58,440 bases of DNA, taken from Actinomycetota bacterium (lineage in GTDB: Bacteria; Actinomycetota; Actinomycetes; Nanopelagicales; Nanopelagicaceae). The position numbers were made by a program, and so were the translations under genes. Location: positions 1-58,440 of the forward strand of contig WLPU01000011.1 in NCBI GenBank assembly GCA_009698615.1, written 5' to 3'. This document shows positions 8,204 through 18,759 of this stretch, piece after piece. The stretch's first letter is position 1; every line of letters begins with the position of its first letter. Below the pieces are notes generated by a model, which saw only the letters and a program-made list of their open reading frames with translations, was not told the DNA's origin and did not search any database.

Positions 8204-9391
8204 CTAACTTAACCGAAGAACGACCTGATTGAGTAATTCATGAGCCAGCGTGTCTTTGCTGGACTCAATGAACCGAGCGATGATGCCCGAATGATCAATG
8301 ATCGAGCCGTGTGTTAAGTCACTCCCAAAGACTGCTCCATCAGTAACGTCATTGACATAGAGAAGATCGGCACCTTTTTTAGAGAGTTTCTCCTGCGCTT
8401 GCGCTATGTGATCGGAAGTCTCTGCGGCAAAAGCGATGATCACTTGCCCTTGTTTCTTTGAAGCCGCAACCGTGGCCAATAAATCGGGAGTAGCAACAAG
8501 GGATAGTGACCCTAACGAATCCTTCTTAATTTTCTGTTCGTTTACCTGCGCTGGCCTGGCATCTGCGACTGCTGCACACATAATCAAAACGTCACAATTG
8601 GGAAAACGCTCCTCTAAGTCCGATTGCATTTGCTTGGCGCTTTCGACCCAGGAAACTTCGATTCCTTCAGGGATAGGCACACTCACATTTGCAGCGATCA
8701 CATGTACAAGCGCACCTCGCGCTGCAGCCGCTTGAGCCAATGCAAATCCTTGCTTTCCAGAGGAACGGTTACCAATGAATCGAACGGGATCGATTGCCTC
8801 TCGTGTTCCTCCCGCAGTGATGAGCACCCGGCGACCTAATAGATCTGAGGAAGCACCCGTAAACTCCGCAAACTCCGAGATAATTCTGGAAGTTTCTGGA
8901 AATCTTCCCGGACCCGAATCTTTGCCGGTTAAGCGTCCGTTGTCGGGCTCAAGAACAACCATACCTCGTCGCTTGAGTGTTTCTACATTCTCTTGTGTCG
9001 CGGCGTTCAACCACATCTGCGGATGCATAGCCGGCACCAGTAAAACCTTTGCAGAACTCGCAAGTACTACGTTGGTAAGTAAGTCATCGGCTCTCCCATG
9101 TGCAATGCGTGCGATGAGATCGGCGGTAGCCGGTGCTATAACTATGTAATCCGCATTATTTGCTAGGTGAATATGTGGAATCTCTGCAACGTTTTCCCAC
9201 ACTTGTGAGTAGACGGCTCGATTCGAAAGAGCCTGCCATGTTGCCTTCCCAACAAAATTGAGTGCAGCCGGCGTCGGCACTACAGTAACTAGGTAGCCAT
9301 GATCTTGAAGACGTCGAAGCAAATCACATGCCTTATACGCAGCGATGCCACCCCCAACGCCAAGAACAACTTCTCGACCTGATAGTGACAT
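8204..9391 (-). CDS. coaBC: Bifunctional phosphopantothenoylcysteine decarboxylase / phosphopantothenate-cysteine ligase
   Basis: About 395 residues. It performs the second and third steps of coenzyme A synthesis. The N-terminal half is the FMN-dependent decarboxylase CoaC ([20 protein letters not shown], then [20 protein letters not shown] and the PAMHPQMW substrate clamp). The C-terminal half is the CTP-dependent ligase CoaB ([20 protein letters not shown] and [11 protein letters not shown]). I use the ATG at 9391 ([11 protein letters not shown]); an in-frame TTG at 9406 would add five residues. It lies downstream of rpoZ in the usual actinobacterial order. Confidence 0.95.
   Translation of the reverse strand: MSLSGREVVLGVGGGIAAYKACDLLRRLQDHGYLVTVVPTPAALNFVGKATWQALSNRAVYSQVWENVAEIPHIHLANNADYIVIAPATADLIARIAHGRADDLLTNVVLASSAKVLLVPAMHPQMWLNAATQENVETLKRRGMVVLEPDNGRLTGKDSGPGRFPETSRIISEFAEFTGASSDLLGRRVLITAGGTREAIDPVRFIGNRSSGKQGFALAQAAAARGALVHVIAANVSVPIPEGIEVSWVESAKQMQSDLEERFPNCDVLIMCAAVADARPAQVNEQKIKKDSLGSLSLVATPDLLATVAASKKQGQVIIAFAAETSDHIAQAQEKLSKKGADLLYVNDVTDGAVFGSDLTHGSIIDHSGIIARFIESSKDTLAHELLNQVVLRLS
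8206..8211 (-). promoter_or_regulatory. Putative -10 box of a leaderless metK promoter
   Basis: TAAGTT on the minus strand ends six bases before the metK ATG and lies inside the last codons of coaBC, so the promoter would be buried in the upstream gene. Confidence 0.42.
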
Positions 9392-9417
9392 CGGTGCTTT
9401 TTCCAATGGTGAAAAAA

Positions 9418-9666
9418 TTAAGCGGTTGGTTCGAGATTCTCGATCGTGAGCAAGCCTTCATTGATCTCGCGAAGTGCTATCGACAATGGTTTCTCGTGTA
9501 CATGAGTTTCAACCAGCGGTCCCACGTACTCAAGAAGGCCTTCGCCCAATTGGGAATAGTAAGCATTGATCTGACGTGCACGTTTTGCTGCATACAGAAC
9601 AAGACTGTACTTAGAGCCACTCTTATCAAGTAGCTCATCTATTGGTGGGTTGGTAATACCGTCCAT
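9418..9666 (-). CDS. rpoZ: RNA polymerase omega subunit
   Basis: 82 residues. Omega helps fold and stabilise the beta-prime subunit of RNA polymerase. The core signature [31 protein letters not shown] is clear, and the actinobacterial tail ([11 protein letters not shown]) is present. The ATG at 9666 has a strong AGGAGG ribosome-binding site four bases upstream, one of the best in the window. It follows the gmk fusion gene by eight bases, as is usual in actinobacteria (mihF-gmk-rpoZ-coaBC-metK). Confidence 0.96.
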   Translation of the reverse strand: MDGITNPPIDELLDKSGSKYSLVLYAAKRARQINAYYSQLGEGLLEYVGPLVETHVHEKPLSIALREINEGLLTIENLEPTA

Positions 9667-9674
9667 GAAGCCTC

Positions 9675-10550
9675 CTAGTGAATGGCCAAGGATACCAGCC
9701 GCGAGACAACGTTCTCGACCTCGTCATTGACCAGAATAAGGTCAAAATCCTTCGCTGAAGCCATCTCTGATTGGGCCAACTCCAAGCGATGAGCCCTTCG
9801 TTCCGGAGTATCTGAACCGCGATTTTCCAATCGAGAGACTAAATGCTCCCAACTTGGTGGCTGCAGAAAAATCAAAACCGCTTCTGAAGTGTGCCGCTTC
9901 ACTTGGAAGGCACCATCAACTTCAATTTCCAGCAGAACATTCTTGCCAGAACGCAGTGCTGTTTCAACGCCCATTCGAGGTGTGCCATACCTTGCCCCCG
10001 CAAACTGTGCCCACTCCAAAAATTCATCGTGCGCAATCTTCTCATCAAACTGTTCATCACTCAGAAAGTAATAGTCAACACCCTCGATCTCGTTAGGACG
10101 CGATTTACGAGTAGTCGCCGAAATACTTACCCAAAAATCAGAAACTTCTCTCAAGCGATGAGCAACTGTGCTTTTACCCACGCCCCCAGGCCCAGATAAA
10201 ACTAGTAGCTTTCCTCTCTTAAGACCCTGCGCTACAGCATCAAATTCCGCTAACAATTGAGAAACCTGATGCTTGCCTAAACCCTGTAATCGCCTCGTGA
10301 AAGAGATTCCCATTTTCTCCATCAGTACCTGCGCTCGAATCTTTCCTACACCGGGTAGTGATTCAAGTAATGCACTCACTCGCATTTTGCCCACAAACTC
10401 ATTGGATGCTGCCAAGTCAAGAACTTTTCGAACACTCATCTGCCCTGTCTTAACTTGAGCCTTAATATCGGCCCGAAACCTCCGAGATGCAGCCGCCTTT
10501 GCTAAAGCCGCTGCACGTGCCTCCGGTGTGAGCTTGGGCGGAGGATTCAT
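9675..10550 (-). CDS. gmk: Fusion of nucleoid protein mIHF and guanylate kinase
   Basis: 291 residues with two domains in one frame. Residues 1-108 match the actinobacterial integration host factor mIHF ([18 protein letters not shown], then a helix-two-turns-helix with [19 protein letters not shown]). Residues 112-291 are guanylate kinase (GMP to GDP): P-loop GPGGVGKS at 120-127, STSATTRxxRxxE-like [21 protein letters not shown], and [14 protein letters not shown]. In most actinobacteria mihF and gmk are separate neighbouring genes. I see no in-frame start codon near residues 100-118, so Gmk cannot easily be made alone. The ATG at 10550 has TAGATT six bases upstream. Confidence 0.93.
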   Translation of the reverse strand: MNPPPKLTPEARAAALAKAAASRRFRADIKAQVKTGQMSVRKVLDLAASNEFVGKMRVSALLESLPGVGKIRAQVLMEKMGISFTRRLQGLGKHQVSQLLAEFDAVAQGLKRGKLLVLSGPGGVGKSTVAHRLREVSDFWVSISATTRKSRPNEIEGVDYYFLSDEQFDEKIAHDEFLEWAQFAGARYGTPRMGVETALRSGKNVLLEIEVDGAFQVKRHTSEAVLIFLQPPSWEHLVSRLENRGSDTPERRAHRLELAQSEMASAKDFDLILVNDEVENVVSRLVSLAIH

Positions 10551-10556
10551 AGATGC

Positions 10557-10562
10557 AATCTA
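10557..10562 (-). promoter_or_regulatory. Putative -10 box of a leaderless mIHF-gmk promoter
   Basis: TAGATT on the minus strand ends six bases before the fusion-gene ATG. Its first three bases are the TAG stop codon of pyrF, so one triplet would serve both roles. Confidence 0.48.
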
Positions 10563-11279
10563 CCTGCTATTTCCGGAATATATATCGTCAACAATCTTGG
10601 CGGCTGCATCTTGCATTCTCTGCATGCCCGAAATTGCATGTTGCGTGATAGGTCGGCCGATAACTAAATACGTGGCGCCAGCATCGATTGCCTCGCGGGG
10701 AGTCATCGTCCTTGCTTGATCGTCACGAGCGCTGTGGTCTGCTGGCCTAATTCCAGGAGTGATAATTGCGAAATTTTTCCCTAAATTCTGTCGCATGGCA
10801 GAAATTTCGAGAGGGGAACAAACTATTGCTTTTGCTCCAGCTTCGAGTGCTAACTTCGCCAAATTAACTGCACTAGGCAATGCACCTGCGCCGTATCCGA
10901 TTTCCTTCACATCATCATCATCCAACGAAGTCAAGATCGTTACCGCAGTGATATCTGATAACGGTGCCGCCTGTACTGCGGCCGAAATCATTGCCCGACC
11001 ACCAGATGCATGCACAGTGACAAATGCAGGAGTTAGTGCCGCAACCGCCGCGCTCGCGCCCGCAACGGTATTTGGGATGTCATGGAGCTTAAGGTCCAAA
11101 AACAACTTGGCATCGCTCACCTCGGCAATCCTGCGAACTCCTTCTCCACCAAATGATAGAAAAAATTCAAGGCCTAACTTATATGCGGATATGTATTTAC
11201 TGGTACATGCAACCCACTCAAGGGCAGTATCTAAACTGGAAGTATCCACCGCGAGAATAATCGGAGATTTATGCGCCAT
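10560..11279 (-). CDS. pyrF: Orotidine 5'-phosphate decarboxylase
   Basis: About 239 residues. It catalyses the last step of UMP synthesis. The N-terminal PIILAVDTSSLDTALE and the catalytic K-D-K set, seen in AKLFLDLKLHDIPNTV, mark the family, followed by VTVHASGGRAM and the phosphate loop near the C-terminus (ITPGIRP and VIGRPIT). I place the start at the ATG at 11279 (MAHKSPIIL). ATGs at 11288 and 11285 and a TTG at 11303 are also in frame, and no ribosome-binding site decides between them. All overlap the end of pyrD. It is the last pyr gene of the operon. Confidence 0.93.
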   Translation of the reverse strand: MAHKSPIILAVDTSSLDTALEWVACTSKYISAYKLGLEFFLSFGGEGVRRIAEVSDAKLFLDLKLHDIPNTVAGASAAVAALTPAFVTVHASGGRAMISAAVQAAPLSDITAVTILTSLDDDDVKEIGYGAGALPSAVNLAKLALEAGAKAIVCSPLEISAMRQNLGKNFAIITPGIRPADHSARDDQARTMTPREAIDAGATYLVIGRPITQHAISGMQRMQDAAAKIVDDIYSGNSR

Positions 11280-12219
11280 CGACATCATCGTTTCGGTGTG
11301 CAAAACCTACTGCGTCACGAAAGGATGAAAACCCCTTCGTGATTAGTAGCTCTTGCAATTGCTTCTGGATATCAATAAGAGCGGTCGGATTACCAAATGT
11401 GGCGGTTCCGACTGAAATGCCACTTGCGCCAGCTAAAACCAATTCGAAAGCGTCCCGTCCAGATCGAACCCCGCCCATTCCCAAGATTGGAACCTTAGGA
11501 AGAGCTTGATGCACTTGATAAATTGCCCGTACCGCAACAGGGCGAATAGCAGGACCCGATAAACCTCCGGTTTTTCCAGCTAAATGCGGGCGCATAGTCT
11601 CTGTGTTAATCACCATTCCTAAAAGGGTGTTGATCAGGGCAACACCATCTGCACCAGCTTCAATTACACCACGCGCAATCGCCACAATGTCGGTTACATC
11701 TGGCGAAAGTTTTGCAATGATCGGAAGCTCTCCGCCTAAAGTTTTGCGCACTCCATCAATAACCGCACGTGAGGCTTCAGGGTCGCAAGCAAAAACTAAG
11801 CCTCGGTTCTCCACATTAGGACAAGAAATATTCACCTCGATGGCCGAAAGTCCCGGAACAGAACGAATTCGTCTGGCCAAGCTTGCGTACTCATCGATCG
11901 TTTCGCCAGCAATAGAAACAATTACTCGGGCACCAGCCTCAACCAGCCATGGCACATCTTTGGTCAGGAATGCATCAATGCCCGGACCTTGTAACCCGAT
12001 GGAATTGAGCATTCCACTGGGTGTTTCGGCCATTCTAGGTGTTGGTCGACCGTGCCTGGCTTTTAGCATGACAGATTTCGTGACAACCGCGCCGATGTTC
12101 TTTAAAGGGAAAAACTGAGAAAGTTCCCGTCCAGAACTCGCGCAGCCACTTGCTGTAAAAATAGGAGTTGGGAACCAGGCATTAGACAAGGTTGTTGAAA
12201 AATCAAAAGAGTTCGTCAT
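11269..12219 (-). CDS. pyrD: Dihydroorotate dehydrogenase, class 1B catalytic subunit
   Basis: 316 residues. This FMN TIM-barrel enzyme oxidises dihydroorotate to orotate. IEVNISCPNVENRG carries the class 1 catalytic cysteine, with IAKLSPDVTDI and MGGVRSGRDAFELVLAGASGISVGTA (FMN phosphate site) further on. Pairing with PyrK upstream (ATGA overlap of four bases) shows it is the NAD-dependent 1B form. Most actinobacteria use the membrane-bound, quinone-linked class 2 enzyme or vary, so the heteromeric form is worth noting. Confidence 0.95.
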   Translation of the reverse strand: MTNSFDFSTTLSNAWFPTPIFTASGCASSGRELSQFFPLKNIGAVVTKSVMLKARHGRPTPRMAETPSGMLNSIGLQGPGIDAFLTKDVPWLVEAGARVIVSIAGETIDEYASLARRIRSVPGLSAIEVNISCPNVENRGLVFACDPEASRAVIDGVRKTLGGELPIIAKLSPDVTDIVAIARGVIEAGADGVALINTLLGMVINTETMRPHLAGKTGGLSGPAIRPVAVRAIYQVHQALPKVPILGMGGVRSGRDAFELVLAGASGISVGTATFGNPTALIDIQKQLQELLITKGFSSFRDAVGFAHRNDDVDGA

Positions 12220-13064
12220 GACGTCGCACCAAAAACTTCACCGACCAGATCCCACTTTACTCGCGCCCCATCCATTACGGGTCCATCAATGCAACTTCTC
12301 AGCATGGAAACTGATCCATCTTCGGCAGCAACTGGTAAAACGCAGGTCATACAAACGCCAATGCCACATGCCATGGCTTCTTCAACGGAGGCTTGATGAA
12401 CTACATCCGTTCCCTCTACGATCTTTTGGATTGCAGCCAGCATTCCCATCGATCCGCAAGAGTAGATAACGTCAATTTGACCTGCTTCTATGAGTTCTCG
12501 CAATGGATCTGTGACGATGCCAGTTGTACCGGTACTTCCATCTTCTGTATAAATTTTTAGTGAATTAACTGAGCGCTTTCCTTCCAATGGTGCGTACACC
12601 TGCGAAGAAGTGCTAGCTCCTAAAATCATATCGACGCGGCATCCTCGTGCTTTCAATACCTCCGCTAATCCAAACAATGGCGCTGATCCGTATGCGCCGC
12701 CAATGAGCATGGCCTGAACTGGCGTTGTTGGGATACCAAATGCTTTTCCTAATGGGCCGACCACATCAAGCTCGACATTCTCACCCTGAGAACATAACCA
12801 TCTACTCCCGGCTCCATGTGGCGCGACGATAAGTTCCAGAGTGCCACCGTATTCCCCGCGATCAGATACTCGTGAAATTGCAAAGGCTCGCCGCAGGACA
12901 AGAGCAGAACTCTCATCGCCTATTGAAATGGCTACAAAGTTTCCTGGTCGGCAGTGCCGAACCATCTCTCCCACGTTGAGCAAAATCTGGTGGTACTGAC
13001 CTATACGTTTATTGCTCAAAATCGTCGCAGATAATTGTTGGGCCTGGCGGTTGATTTCCGACAT
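12216..13064 (-). CDS. pyrK: Dihydroorotate dehydrogenase electron-transfer subunit
   Basis: 282 residues. It carries FAD and a [2Fe-2S] cluster and passes electrons from PyrD to NAD. It has a ferredoxin-reductase-like FAD domain at the N-terminus (GNFVAISIGDESSALVLRRAFAIS), an NAD-binding domain (AMLIGGAYGSAPLFGLAEVL, then YSCGSMGMLAAIQ), and the cluster cysteines in MACGIGVCMTC plus the later Cys in MLRSCIDGP. It lies four bases after carB and overlaps pyrD. Confidence 0.95.
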   Translation of the reverse strand: MSEINRQAQQLSATILSNKRIGQYHQILLNVGEMVRHCRPGNFVAISIGDESSALVLRRAFAISRVSDRGEYGGTLELIVAPHGAGSRWLCSQGENVELDVVGPLGKAFGIPTTPVQAMLIGGAYGSAPLFGLAEVLKARGCRVDMILGASTSSQVYAPLEGKRSVNSLKIYTEDGSTGTTGIVTDPLRELIEAGQIDVIYSCGSMGMLAAIQKIVEGTDVVHQASVEEAMACGIGVCMTCVLPVAAEDGSVSMLRSCIDGPVMDGARVKWDLVGEVFGATS

Positions 13065-13068
13065 ACCT

Positions 13069-16000
13069 TTAAGCCAACCACTCTTGCAAAGATTTAACGC
13101 TTAACTCGCCGCGCTGGAGAGCTTGAATACCTGCAACTGCCGCGCTAAAACCCGCAGTTGTGGTGATACAAGGAATGGAACGCTGGACCGCAGCGGTGCG
13201 AATCAACCATCCATCTTGGCGGGTCCCGCGTCCTACAGGGGTGTTAATAACCAAATCCACACCAGATGCATTGATGAGATCAACTGCAGTCTTCTCTCCC
13301 ATCGGTCCAATACCTTCAGAATTCTTACGAACTTGGATGGATGAAATTCCATGTCGGGATAAAAATGCAGAGGTTCCGGAAGTTGCAATCAGCGTGAAAC
13401 CCAGTTCGGACAATATCCGCGCGGGGGCAACTGCTGAAGATTTATCTTTATCTGCTAGCGAGATAAACACCCGTCCAGATTTCGGAAGTGGACCAAAGGC
13501 GCTGATCTGACTTTTTGCATAGCTTTCGCCGAAATTCGGAGCAATCCCCATCACTTCACCAGTAGATCTCATCTCGGGACCTAAAACTGCATCGACACCA
13601 CGACCATCGCTTCGACGAAAGCGATTCCACGGTAACACTGCTTCCTTCACGCTCACGCCTTGAATGTTGACCTCATCTGATGAAGGTAGCAAGCCTTCAA
13701 TCTGTAATTGTGCAATTGTTTCTCCCACCGAGATACGTGCTGCCGCCTTTGCTAAAGGAACACCAGTTGCTTTACTTACAAATGGGACTGTACGCGAGGC
13801 TCGAGGATTTGCTTCCAATACATAGAGAACATTTTCGGCCAGAGCAAATTGAATATTTATAAGACCAACGACTCCAACGCTATGAGCGATTTTCAAAGTC
13901 GCTTCCCGTATACGTAGATGCTGATCTGCAGTAATTGTCATAGCCGGTAGAACACAAGCACTATCTCCAGAGTGGATTCCGGCTTCTTCAATATGCTCCA
14001 TCACTCCACCCATAAACAACTGTTTACCATCGTATAAAGCATCCACATCGATCTCAATTGCAGAATCAAGGAAACGGTCGACTAAAACTGGGTGATCGGG
14101 GGTGATATCAGTCGCTCTAGAAATAAACCCACCCAGCGAGTTGTCATCATAAACAATTTCCATACCGCGTCCGCCCAATACAAAGGAAGGCCTAACGAGG
14201 ACTGGATAACCAATCCGATGCGCAATGCTCAAAGCTTCTTGCTGTGAAGATGCCATACCAAATTCAGGTGCGCTCAGCCCTTGCTCCTGCAAAATATTTC
14301 CAAATGCGCCACGCTCTTCAGCAAGGTTTATAGCCTCTGGACTTGTCCCAAGAATTGTGACACCTGCATCCTTCAGTGCTGCCGCAATGCCTAACGGGGT
14401 TTGACCGCCTAATTGGGTAATAACTCCCAGAACTGGACCGACCAATGTTTCTGCATAAACCACTTCAAGGACATCCTCAAGAGTCAAAGGTTCGAAATAC
14501 AGACGATCGCTGGTGTCATAATCTGTAGAAACTGTTTCGGGATTACAGTTGATCATAATTGTTTCAAAACCCGCGCCACGCAGCTCAAAAGAAGCATGTA
14601 CGCATGAATAGTCGAATTCAATCCCTTGACCAATTCTGTTAGGACCGCTGCCGAGAATTATCACGGCAGGTTTAGTACGGGGCCGCACTTCAGTTTCCTC
14701 TTCATAACTTGAGTAGTGATAAGGCGTAAAAGCTTCAAACTCAGCGGCGCAGGTATCCACTGTTTTGTACACCGGCCTAACATGGAGTTGATGGCGCAGT
14801 CGGCGGATTTCCTTCTCGGGTAAGGATCGCAATTGCCCTATCTGGATATCCGAAAAACCCATTTGTTTCGCTGATTTCAAAATGTCTGCAGATAGTTCTC
14901 CCGGCTCAGCCATCGTCTCAGCGGCTCGATTAATTTGCACGATCTCGTTGAGATACCAGCGATCGATCTTCGTCGCTTGGTAAACCTCATCGATAGTAGC
15001 TCCATGCCATAAACCCTGCTGGACTTGTTTAAGTCGATACTCAGTAGGGATGCGCATGGAAGATAGAAATGCACTCTTTTTAGAAACAGAGCGCTCAACC
15101 GGGAATTCAAAAGGGGCTTCTTTGCGCTCGAGAGAACGAAGGGCTTTTTGGAGCGCTTCGGGAAAGGAGCGACCTATAGCCATCGCTTCACCAACACTCT
15201 TCATTGTGGTGGTCAATCGAGGATCGGCATCAGGGAACTTCTCGAATGCAAAGCGCGGCACTTTAACTACGACATAGTCGAGTGCCGGCTCAAAAGATGC
15301 AGGTGTAACTTGCGTAATATCATTTCTAATTTCAGCTAAGGTGTAACCAATTGCCAATTTAGTTGCGATTTTTGCTATCGGAAAACCAGTGGCTTTAGAT
15401 GCTAATGCGCTCGATCGCGAAACGCGAGGATTCATCTCAATGACGATAATACGTCCGGAATCTGGATTAATAGCAAATTGGATATTGCAGCCGCCAGTGT
15501 CAACCCCTACTTTACGAATAATACGCAGAGATAGATCCCTCAGCGACTGGAATTCGACGTCCGTCAGCGTCATAGCCGGTGCAACGGTAATTGAATCGCC
15601 GGTGTGTACCCCCATGGGATCGATATTCTCAATGCTACAAACAATTACTACGTTGTCTTTATGATCGCGCATAACTTCTAATTCGTACTCTTTCCAACCT
15701 ATAATCGACTCTTCAAGAAGAATCTCCGAAGTTGGACTGTGGCGCAATCCAGCACCAGCTATTTGCCGTAATTCGGATTCGTCAAAGGCAATACCGGAAC
15801 CAAGGCCTCCCATCGTAAATGACGGTCTGATTACGACAGGGAAATCCAAAACTTTTGCACCGGCAATGCACTCTTCAAGAGTGTGGCAGATGATCGATTT
15901 GGCAGATTCACCACCCACCTGTTCGACAATTCCCCTGAAAAGTTCTCGATTCTCGCCCCGCTGAATCGCTGCAACATCTGCTCCGATAAGACGAACATTG

Positions 16001-16332
16001 AATCGTTGAAGAGTTCCTCGCTCATGTAGAGCGATCGCGGCATTGAGAGCAGTCTGACCTCCCAAAGTAGCTAGAACCGCATCTGGCCGCTCTCGTTCAA
16101 TAATCTTTTCCAAAAACTCAGGAGTAATTGGTTCAATATAGGTTGCATCAGCGAACTCGGGATCCGTCATAATCGTTGCCGGATTGGAATTGACCAGAAT
16201 TACTCGGATTCCTTCGGCTCGGAGCACTCGACATGCTTGGGTTCCAGAATAATCAAATTCACACGCTTGGCCTATAACAATCGGACCGCTCCCGATAACC
16301 AAAACACTTTTGATCGTCGTGTCTATCGGCAT
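13069..16332 (-). CDS. carB: Carbamoyl-phosphate synthase large chain
   Basis: 1087 residues. It makes carbamoyl phosphate from bicarbonate, ammonia (channelled from CarA) and two ATP, feeding pyrimidine and arginine synthesis. Two homologous ATP-grasp halves are seen: the first opens with [20 protein letters not shown], the second around residue 555 with [21 protein letters not shown]. Each has its own [22 protein letters not shown]-type segment. The C-terminal MGS-like allosteric domain (about 940-1087) ends the protein. The ATG overlaps the carA stop, with GGAG eight bases upstream. Length is typical. Confidence 0.98.
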   Translation of the reverse strand: MPIDTTIKSVLVIGSGPIVIGQACEFDYSGTQACRVLRAEGIRVILVNSNPATIMTDPEFADATYIEPITPEFLEKIIERERPDAVLATLGGQTALNAAIALHERGTLQRFNVRLIGADVAAIQRGENRELFRGIVEQVGGESAKSIICHTLEECIAGAKVLDFPVVIRPSFTMGGLGSGIAFDESELRQIAGAGLRHSPTSEILLEESIIGWKEYELEVMRDHKDNVVIVCSIENIDPMGVHTGDSITVAPAMTLTDVEFQSLRDLSLRIIRKVGVDTGGCNIQFAINPDSGRIIVIEMNPRVSRSSALASKATGFPIAKIATKLAIGYTLAEIRNDITQVTPASFEPALDYVVVKVPRFAFEKFPDADPRLTTTMKSVGEAMAIGRSFPEALQKALRSLERKEAPFEFPVERSVSKKSAFLSSMRIPTEYRLKQVQQGLWHGATIDEVYQATKIDRWYLNEIVQINRAAETMAEPGELSADILKSAKQMGFSDIQIGQLRSLPEKEIRRLRHQLHVRPVYKTVDTCAAEFEAFTPYHYSSYEEETEVRPRTKPAVIILGSGPNRIGQGIEFDYSCVHASFELRGAGFETIMINCNPETVSTDYDTSDRLYFEPLTLEDVLEVVYAETLVGPVLGVITQLGGQTPLGIAAALKDAGVTILGTSPEAINLAEERGAFGNILQEQGLSAPEFGMASSQQEALSIAHRIGYPVLVRPSFVLGGRGMEIVYDDNSLGGFISRATDITPDHPVLVDRFLDSAIEIDVDALYDGKQLFMGGVMEHIEEAGIHSGDSACVLPAMTITADQHLRIREATLKIAHSVGVVGLINIQFALAENVLYVLEANPRASRTVPFVSKATGVPLAKAAARISVGETIAQLQIEGLLPSSDEVNIQGVSVKEAVLPWNRFRRSDGRGVDAVLGPEMRSTGEVMGIAPNFGESYAKSQISAFGPLPKSGRVFISLADKDKSSAVAPARILSELGFTLIATSGTSAFLSRHGISSIQVRKNSEGIGPMGEKTAVDLINASGVDLVINTPVGRGTRQDGWLIRTAAVQRSIPCITTTAGFSAAVAGIQALQRGELSVKSLQEWLA

Positions 16333-17450
16333 TAGATCAACTCCTTGCTAAGACGCATAAGCTCTACAAATTCGTCAAAGAGATAGGCAGCATCATGCGG
16401 CCCCGCCGCAGCTTCTGGGTGATACTGGACGCTAAAGGCAGGAAGATCCAGCATTCTTAGTCCTTCGACAACTCCATCATTGAGGCTCATATGGCTAACT
16501 TCACCGTTTCCATAAACTGTGTTGAATGTTGCCTCTGTAGGAGCTTGTAATGCAAAACCGTGATTATGCGCTGTAATTTCCACTTTTCCTGTACTGCGAT
16601 CCATTACCGGCTGGTTAATTCCACGATGACCGAATGCAAGTTTATAAGTTGTAAAACCAAGGGCCCTACCCAAAATTTGATGACCAAAACAGATTCCGAA
16701 AAGTGGGACCTCTGCAGTCAAGATAGATCGCACTATCTCTACAGTGTCATCCATCGTCGCTGGATCCCCTGGACCATTAGAGAGAAAAACGCCATCTGGT
16801 TTGATTGCCATAATATCTTTGAAACTTGAGTTAAACGGCATCACGTGGACTTCAATCCCCCGTTCTGCCATCGCTCGTGGAGTAGCCCCTTTAATCCCTA
16901 AATCAATCGCGGCTACTCGAAAAACAGGCTTGCCCTTTGCTGGGACGATATAAGTGTTCTTCGTTGAAACATCCGCTACTAAATTGGCACCGAGCATTGA
17001 GGCGCTCTTGCGCACCTCCACAACCATGTCTTCACGACTCATATTTAAATCACTAAATATTCCAACCTTCATTGAACCGCGATCTCGAAGGTGGCGAGTG
17101 ATGGCGCGTGTATCAATCCCTTGAATGGAAACGATATTTTGTTTTATTAGCTCGGCTTCGAGATCGCCAGTGCTTCGCCAATTACTAGTGAGCGTCGAAG
17201 GATTTCGTACCGCGAATCCAGCGACCCAGATCCGTGAGGACTCATCGTCTTCCAAATTGATTCCGGTATTTCCGATATGTGGTGCTGTCATAACAACCAC
17301 TTGCTTATGATAAGAAGGATCGGTCAACGTCTCTTGATAACCGGTCATTCCCGTAGCAAAAACTGCTTCACCTAACGTTTTACCGGTGGCGCCCCAACCT
17401 CTACCCTCGAAAATTCTGCCATCATCCAAGACAAAATATGCTTTAGCCAT
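16332..17450 (-). CDS. carA: Carbamoyl-phosphate synthase small chain
   Basis: 372 residues. This class I glutamine amidotransferase supplies ammonia to CarB. The N-terminal CPSase domain ([20 protein letters not shown]) is followed by the glutaminase triad: the cysteine in [16 protein letters not shown] and His-Glu in [15 protein letters not shown]. The start is ATG with a GAGGTGAG ribosome-binding site. It overlaps pyrC by eight bases and carB by one, so the pyr operon is tightly coupled. Confidence 0.97.
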   Translation of the reverse strand: MAKAYFVLDDGRIFEGRGWGATGKTLGEAVFATGMTGYQETLTDPSYHKQVVVMTAPHIGNTGINLEDDESSRIWVAGFAVRNPSTLTSNWRSTGDLEAELIKQNIVSIQGIDTRAITRHLRDRGSMKVGIFSDLNMSREDMVVEVRKSASMLGANLVADVSTKNTYIVPAKGKPVFRVAAIDLGIKGATPRAMAERGIEVHVMPFNSSFKDIMAIKPDGVFLSNGPGDPATMDDTVEIVRSILTAEVPLFGICFGHQILGRALGFTTYKLAFGHRGINQPVMDRSTGKVEITAHNHGFALQAPTEATFNTVYGNGEVSHMSLNDGVVEGLRMLDLPAFSVQYHPEAAAGPHDAAYLFDEFVELMRLSKELI

Positions 17451-18759
17451 GTGCGCTCACCTCTGTAGTGAGTTCACCCTCAAGCAACGTTGGGATACCG
17501 TTGAAGAAAGTTGCTACCACTTGGCCCGGCAATTCGATGCCGTGATACGGAGTGTTACGGCTTCTTGACTGCAATAGATCGCGGTCTACAGTCCAACTCT
17601 TGTGTGGATTGACCGCGACCAGATGTGCGGGTCCCCCAACAGTTAACCCTTGACCTTGTTGTGAATACCCGCCGATTCTCGCAGGCGCGGTAGACATGCG
17701 ATCAGCTAAATCGCTCCAACCCATCAATTTAGTGTCGATCATCGTGGCTTGAAGAATCGAATAAGCCGTTTCCAATCCAAGCATTCCAAATGCAGCCTCT
17801 TGCCATTCGCATTCCTTATTCTCATTTGGATGCGGTGCATGGTCGGTTGCAACAATATCGATCGTGCCATCTGCCAATCCTTCACGAAGCGCCATGACGT
17901 CAGAGTGCGTTCGCAGAGGTGGATTCACTTTGTAAATGGGGTCAAATGAAATAGCCTTTTCATCCGTAAGAAGCAGGTGGTGTGGGGTAACTTCTGCGCT
18001 CACTTGAATCCCACGCGCCTTAGCCCAACGAACAATTTCAACCCCTCCTGCCGTTGTTAAATGGCAAATATGTACCCGCGATTGAACATGGTCGGCAAGC
18101 AAAACATCGCGGGCAATGATCGCTTCTTCGGCTACGGCAGGCCATCCTTTTAAGCCAAGACGCGAAGAAACGATTCCTTCATTCATCTGCGCACCTTGAG
18201 TAAGAGTCGGCTCTTGGGCATGTTGTGCAATTACTCCTCCAAATTGCTTTACATATTCGAGGGCTCTGCGCATCACCATCGGGTCGAAGACGCAATTGCC
18301 GTCGTCACTAAAAACCCGAACATGTGCAGCAGAATCTGCCATTGCCCCGAGTTCCGCCAAATGTTTTCCCGCTATTCCTTGAGTCACTGCCCCGATTGGA
18401 AAGACATCGAGCAATCCGCACAATTTTCCAAGTCGGAAAACTTGCTCTACGACACCAGCGGTGTCAGCCACCGGAAAAGTATTCGCCATTGCCGACAATG
18501 CCGTGAATCCTCCCTTAGCCCCAGCTCTAGAGCCAGAGGCCACCGTCTCTGCGTCCTCTCGCCCTGGTTCACGCAAATGTGTGTGCAGATCTACAAACCC
18601 GGGCAACAATACGCAACCGGTTAAATCGAGGACACGCGCCGTCCCATCTTGGCTCAAAGCAAGATTGGGCGCTACCTGAGCGAACCTTCCATCGACAATC
18701 AAAATATCGCTTGCACTTCCACCCGGCAGCGTTGCATTTGTGAGCAAAAATGAATTCAT
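17443..18759 (-). CDS. pyrC: Dihydroorotase (class I)
   Basis: 438 residues. A zinc amidohydrolase that cyclises carbamoyl aspartate to dihydroorotate. Metal-binding motifs are visible: [16 protein letters not shown] (HxH), [11 protein letters not shown], the conserved histidines in IAQHAQEP and [11 protein letters not shown], and VATDHAPH with the catalytic Asp. The GAGGGG ribosome-binding site precedes the ATG. It overlaps pyrB by four bases. Confidence 0.96.
   Translation of the reverse strand: MNSFLLTNATLPGGSASDILIVDGRFAQVAPNLALSQDGTARVLDLTGCVLLPGFVDLHTHLREPGREDAETVASGSRAGAKGGFTALSAMANTFPVADTAGVVEQVFRLGKLCGLLDVFPIGAVTQGIAGKHLAELGAMADSAAHVRVFSDDGNCVFDPMVMRRALEYVKQFGGVIAQHAQEPTLTQGAQMNEGIVSSRLGLKGWPAVAEEAIIARDVLLADHVQSRVHICHLTTAGGVEIVRWAKARGIQVSAEVTPHHLLLTDEKAISFDPIYKVNPPLRTHSDVMALREGLADGTIDIVATDHAPHPNENKECEWQEAAFGMLGLETAYSILQATMIDTKLMGWSDLADRMSTAPARIGGYSQQGQGLTVGGPAHLVAVNPHKSWTVDRDLLQSRSRNTPYHGIELPGQVVATFFNGIPTLLEGELTTEVSAHG

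Noticed and set aside
10759-12118. Long plus-strand open frames (189 and 171 residues) opposite pyrF and pyrD
   Set aside because: Both are fully covered by clear pyr genes on the other strand, and the translations are rich in Ala/Ser/Thr with no domain signature.
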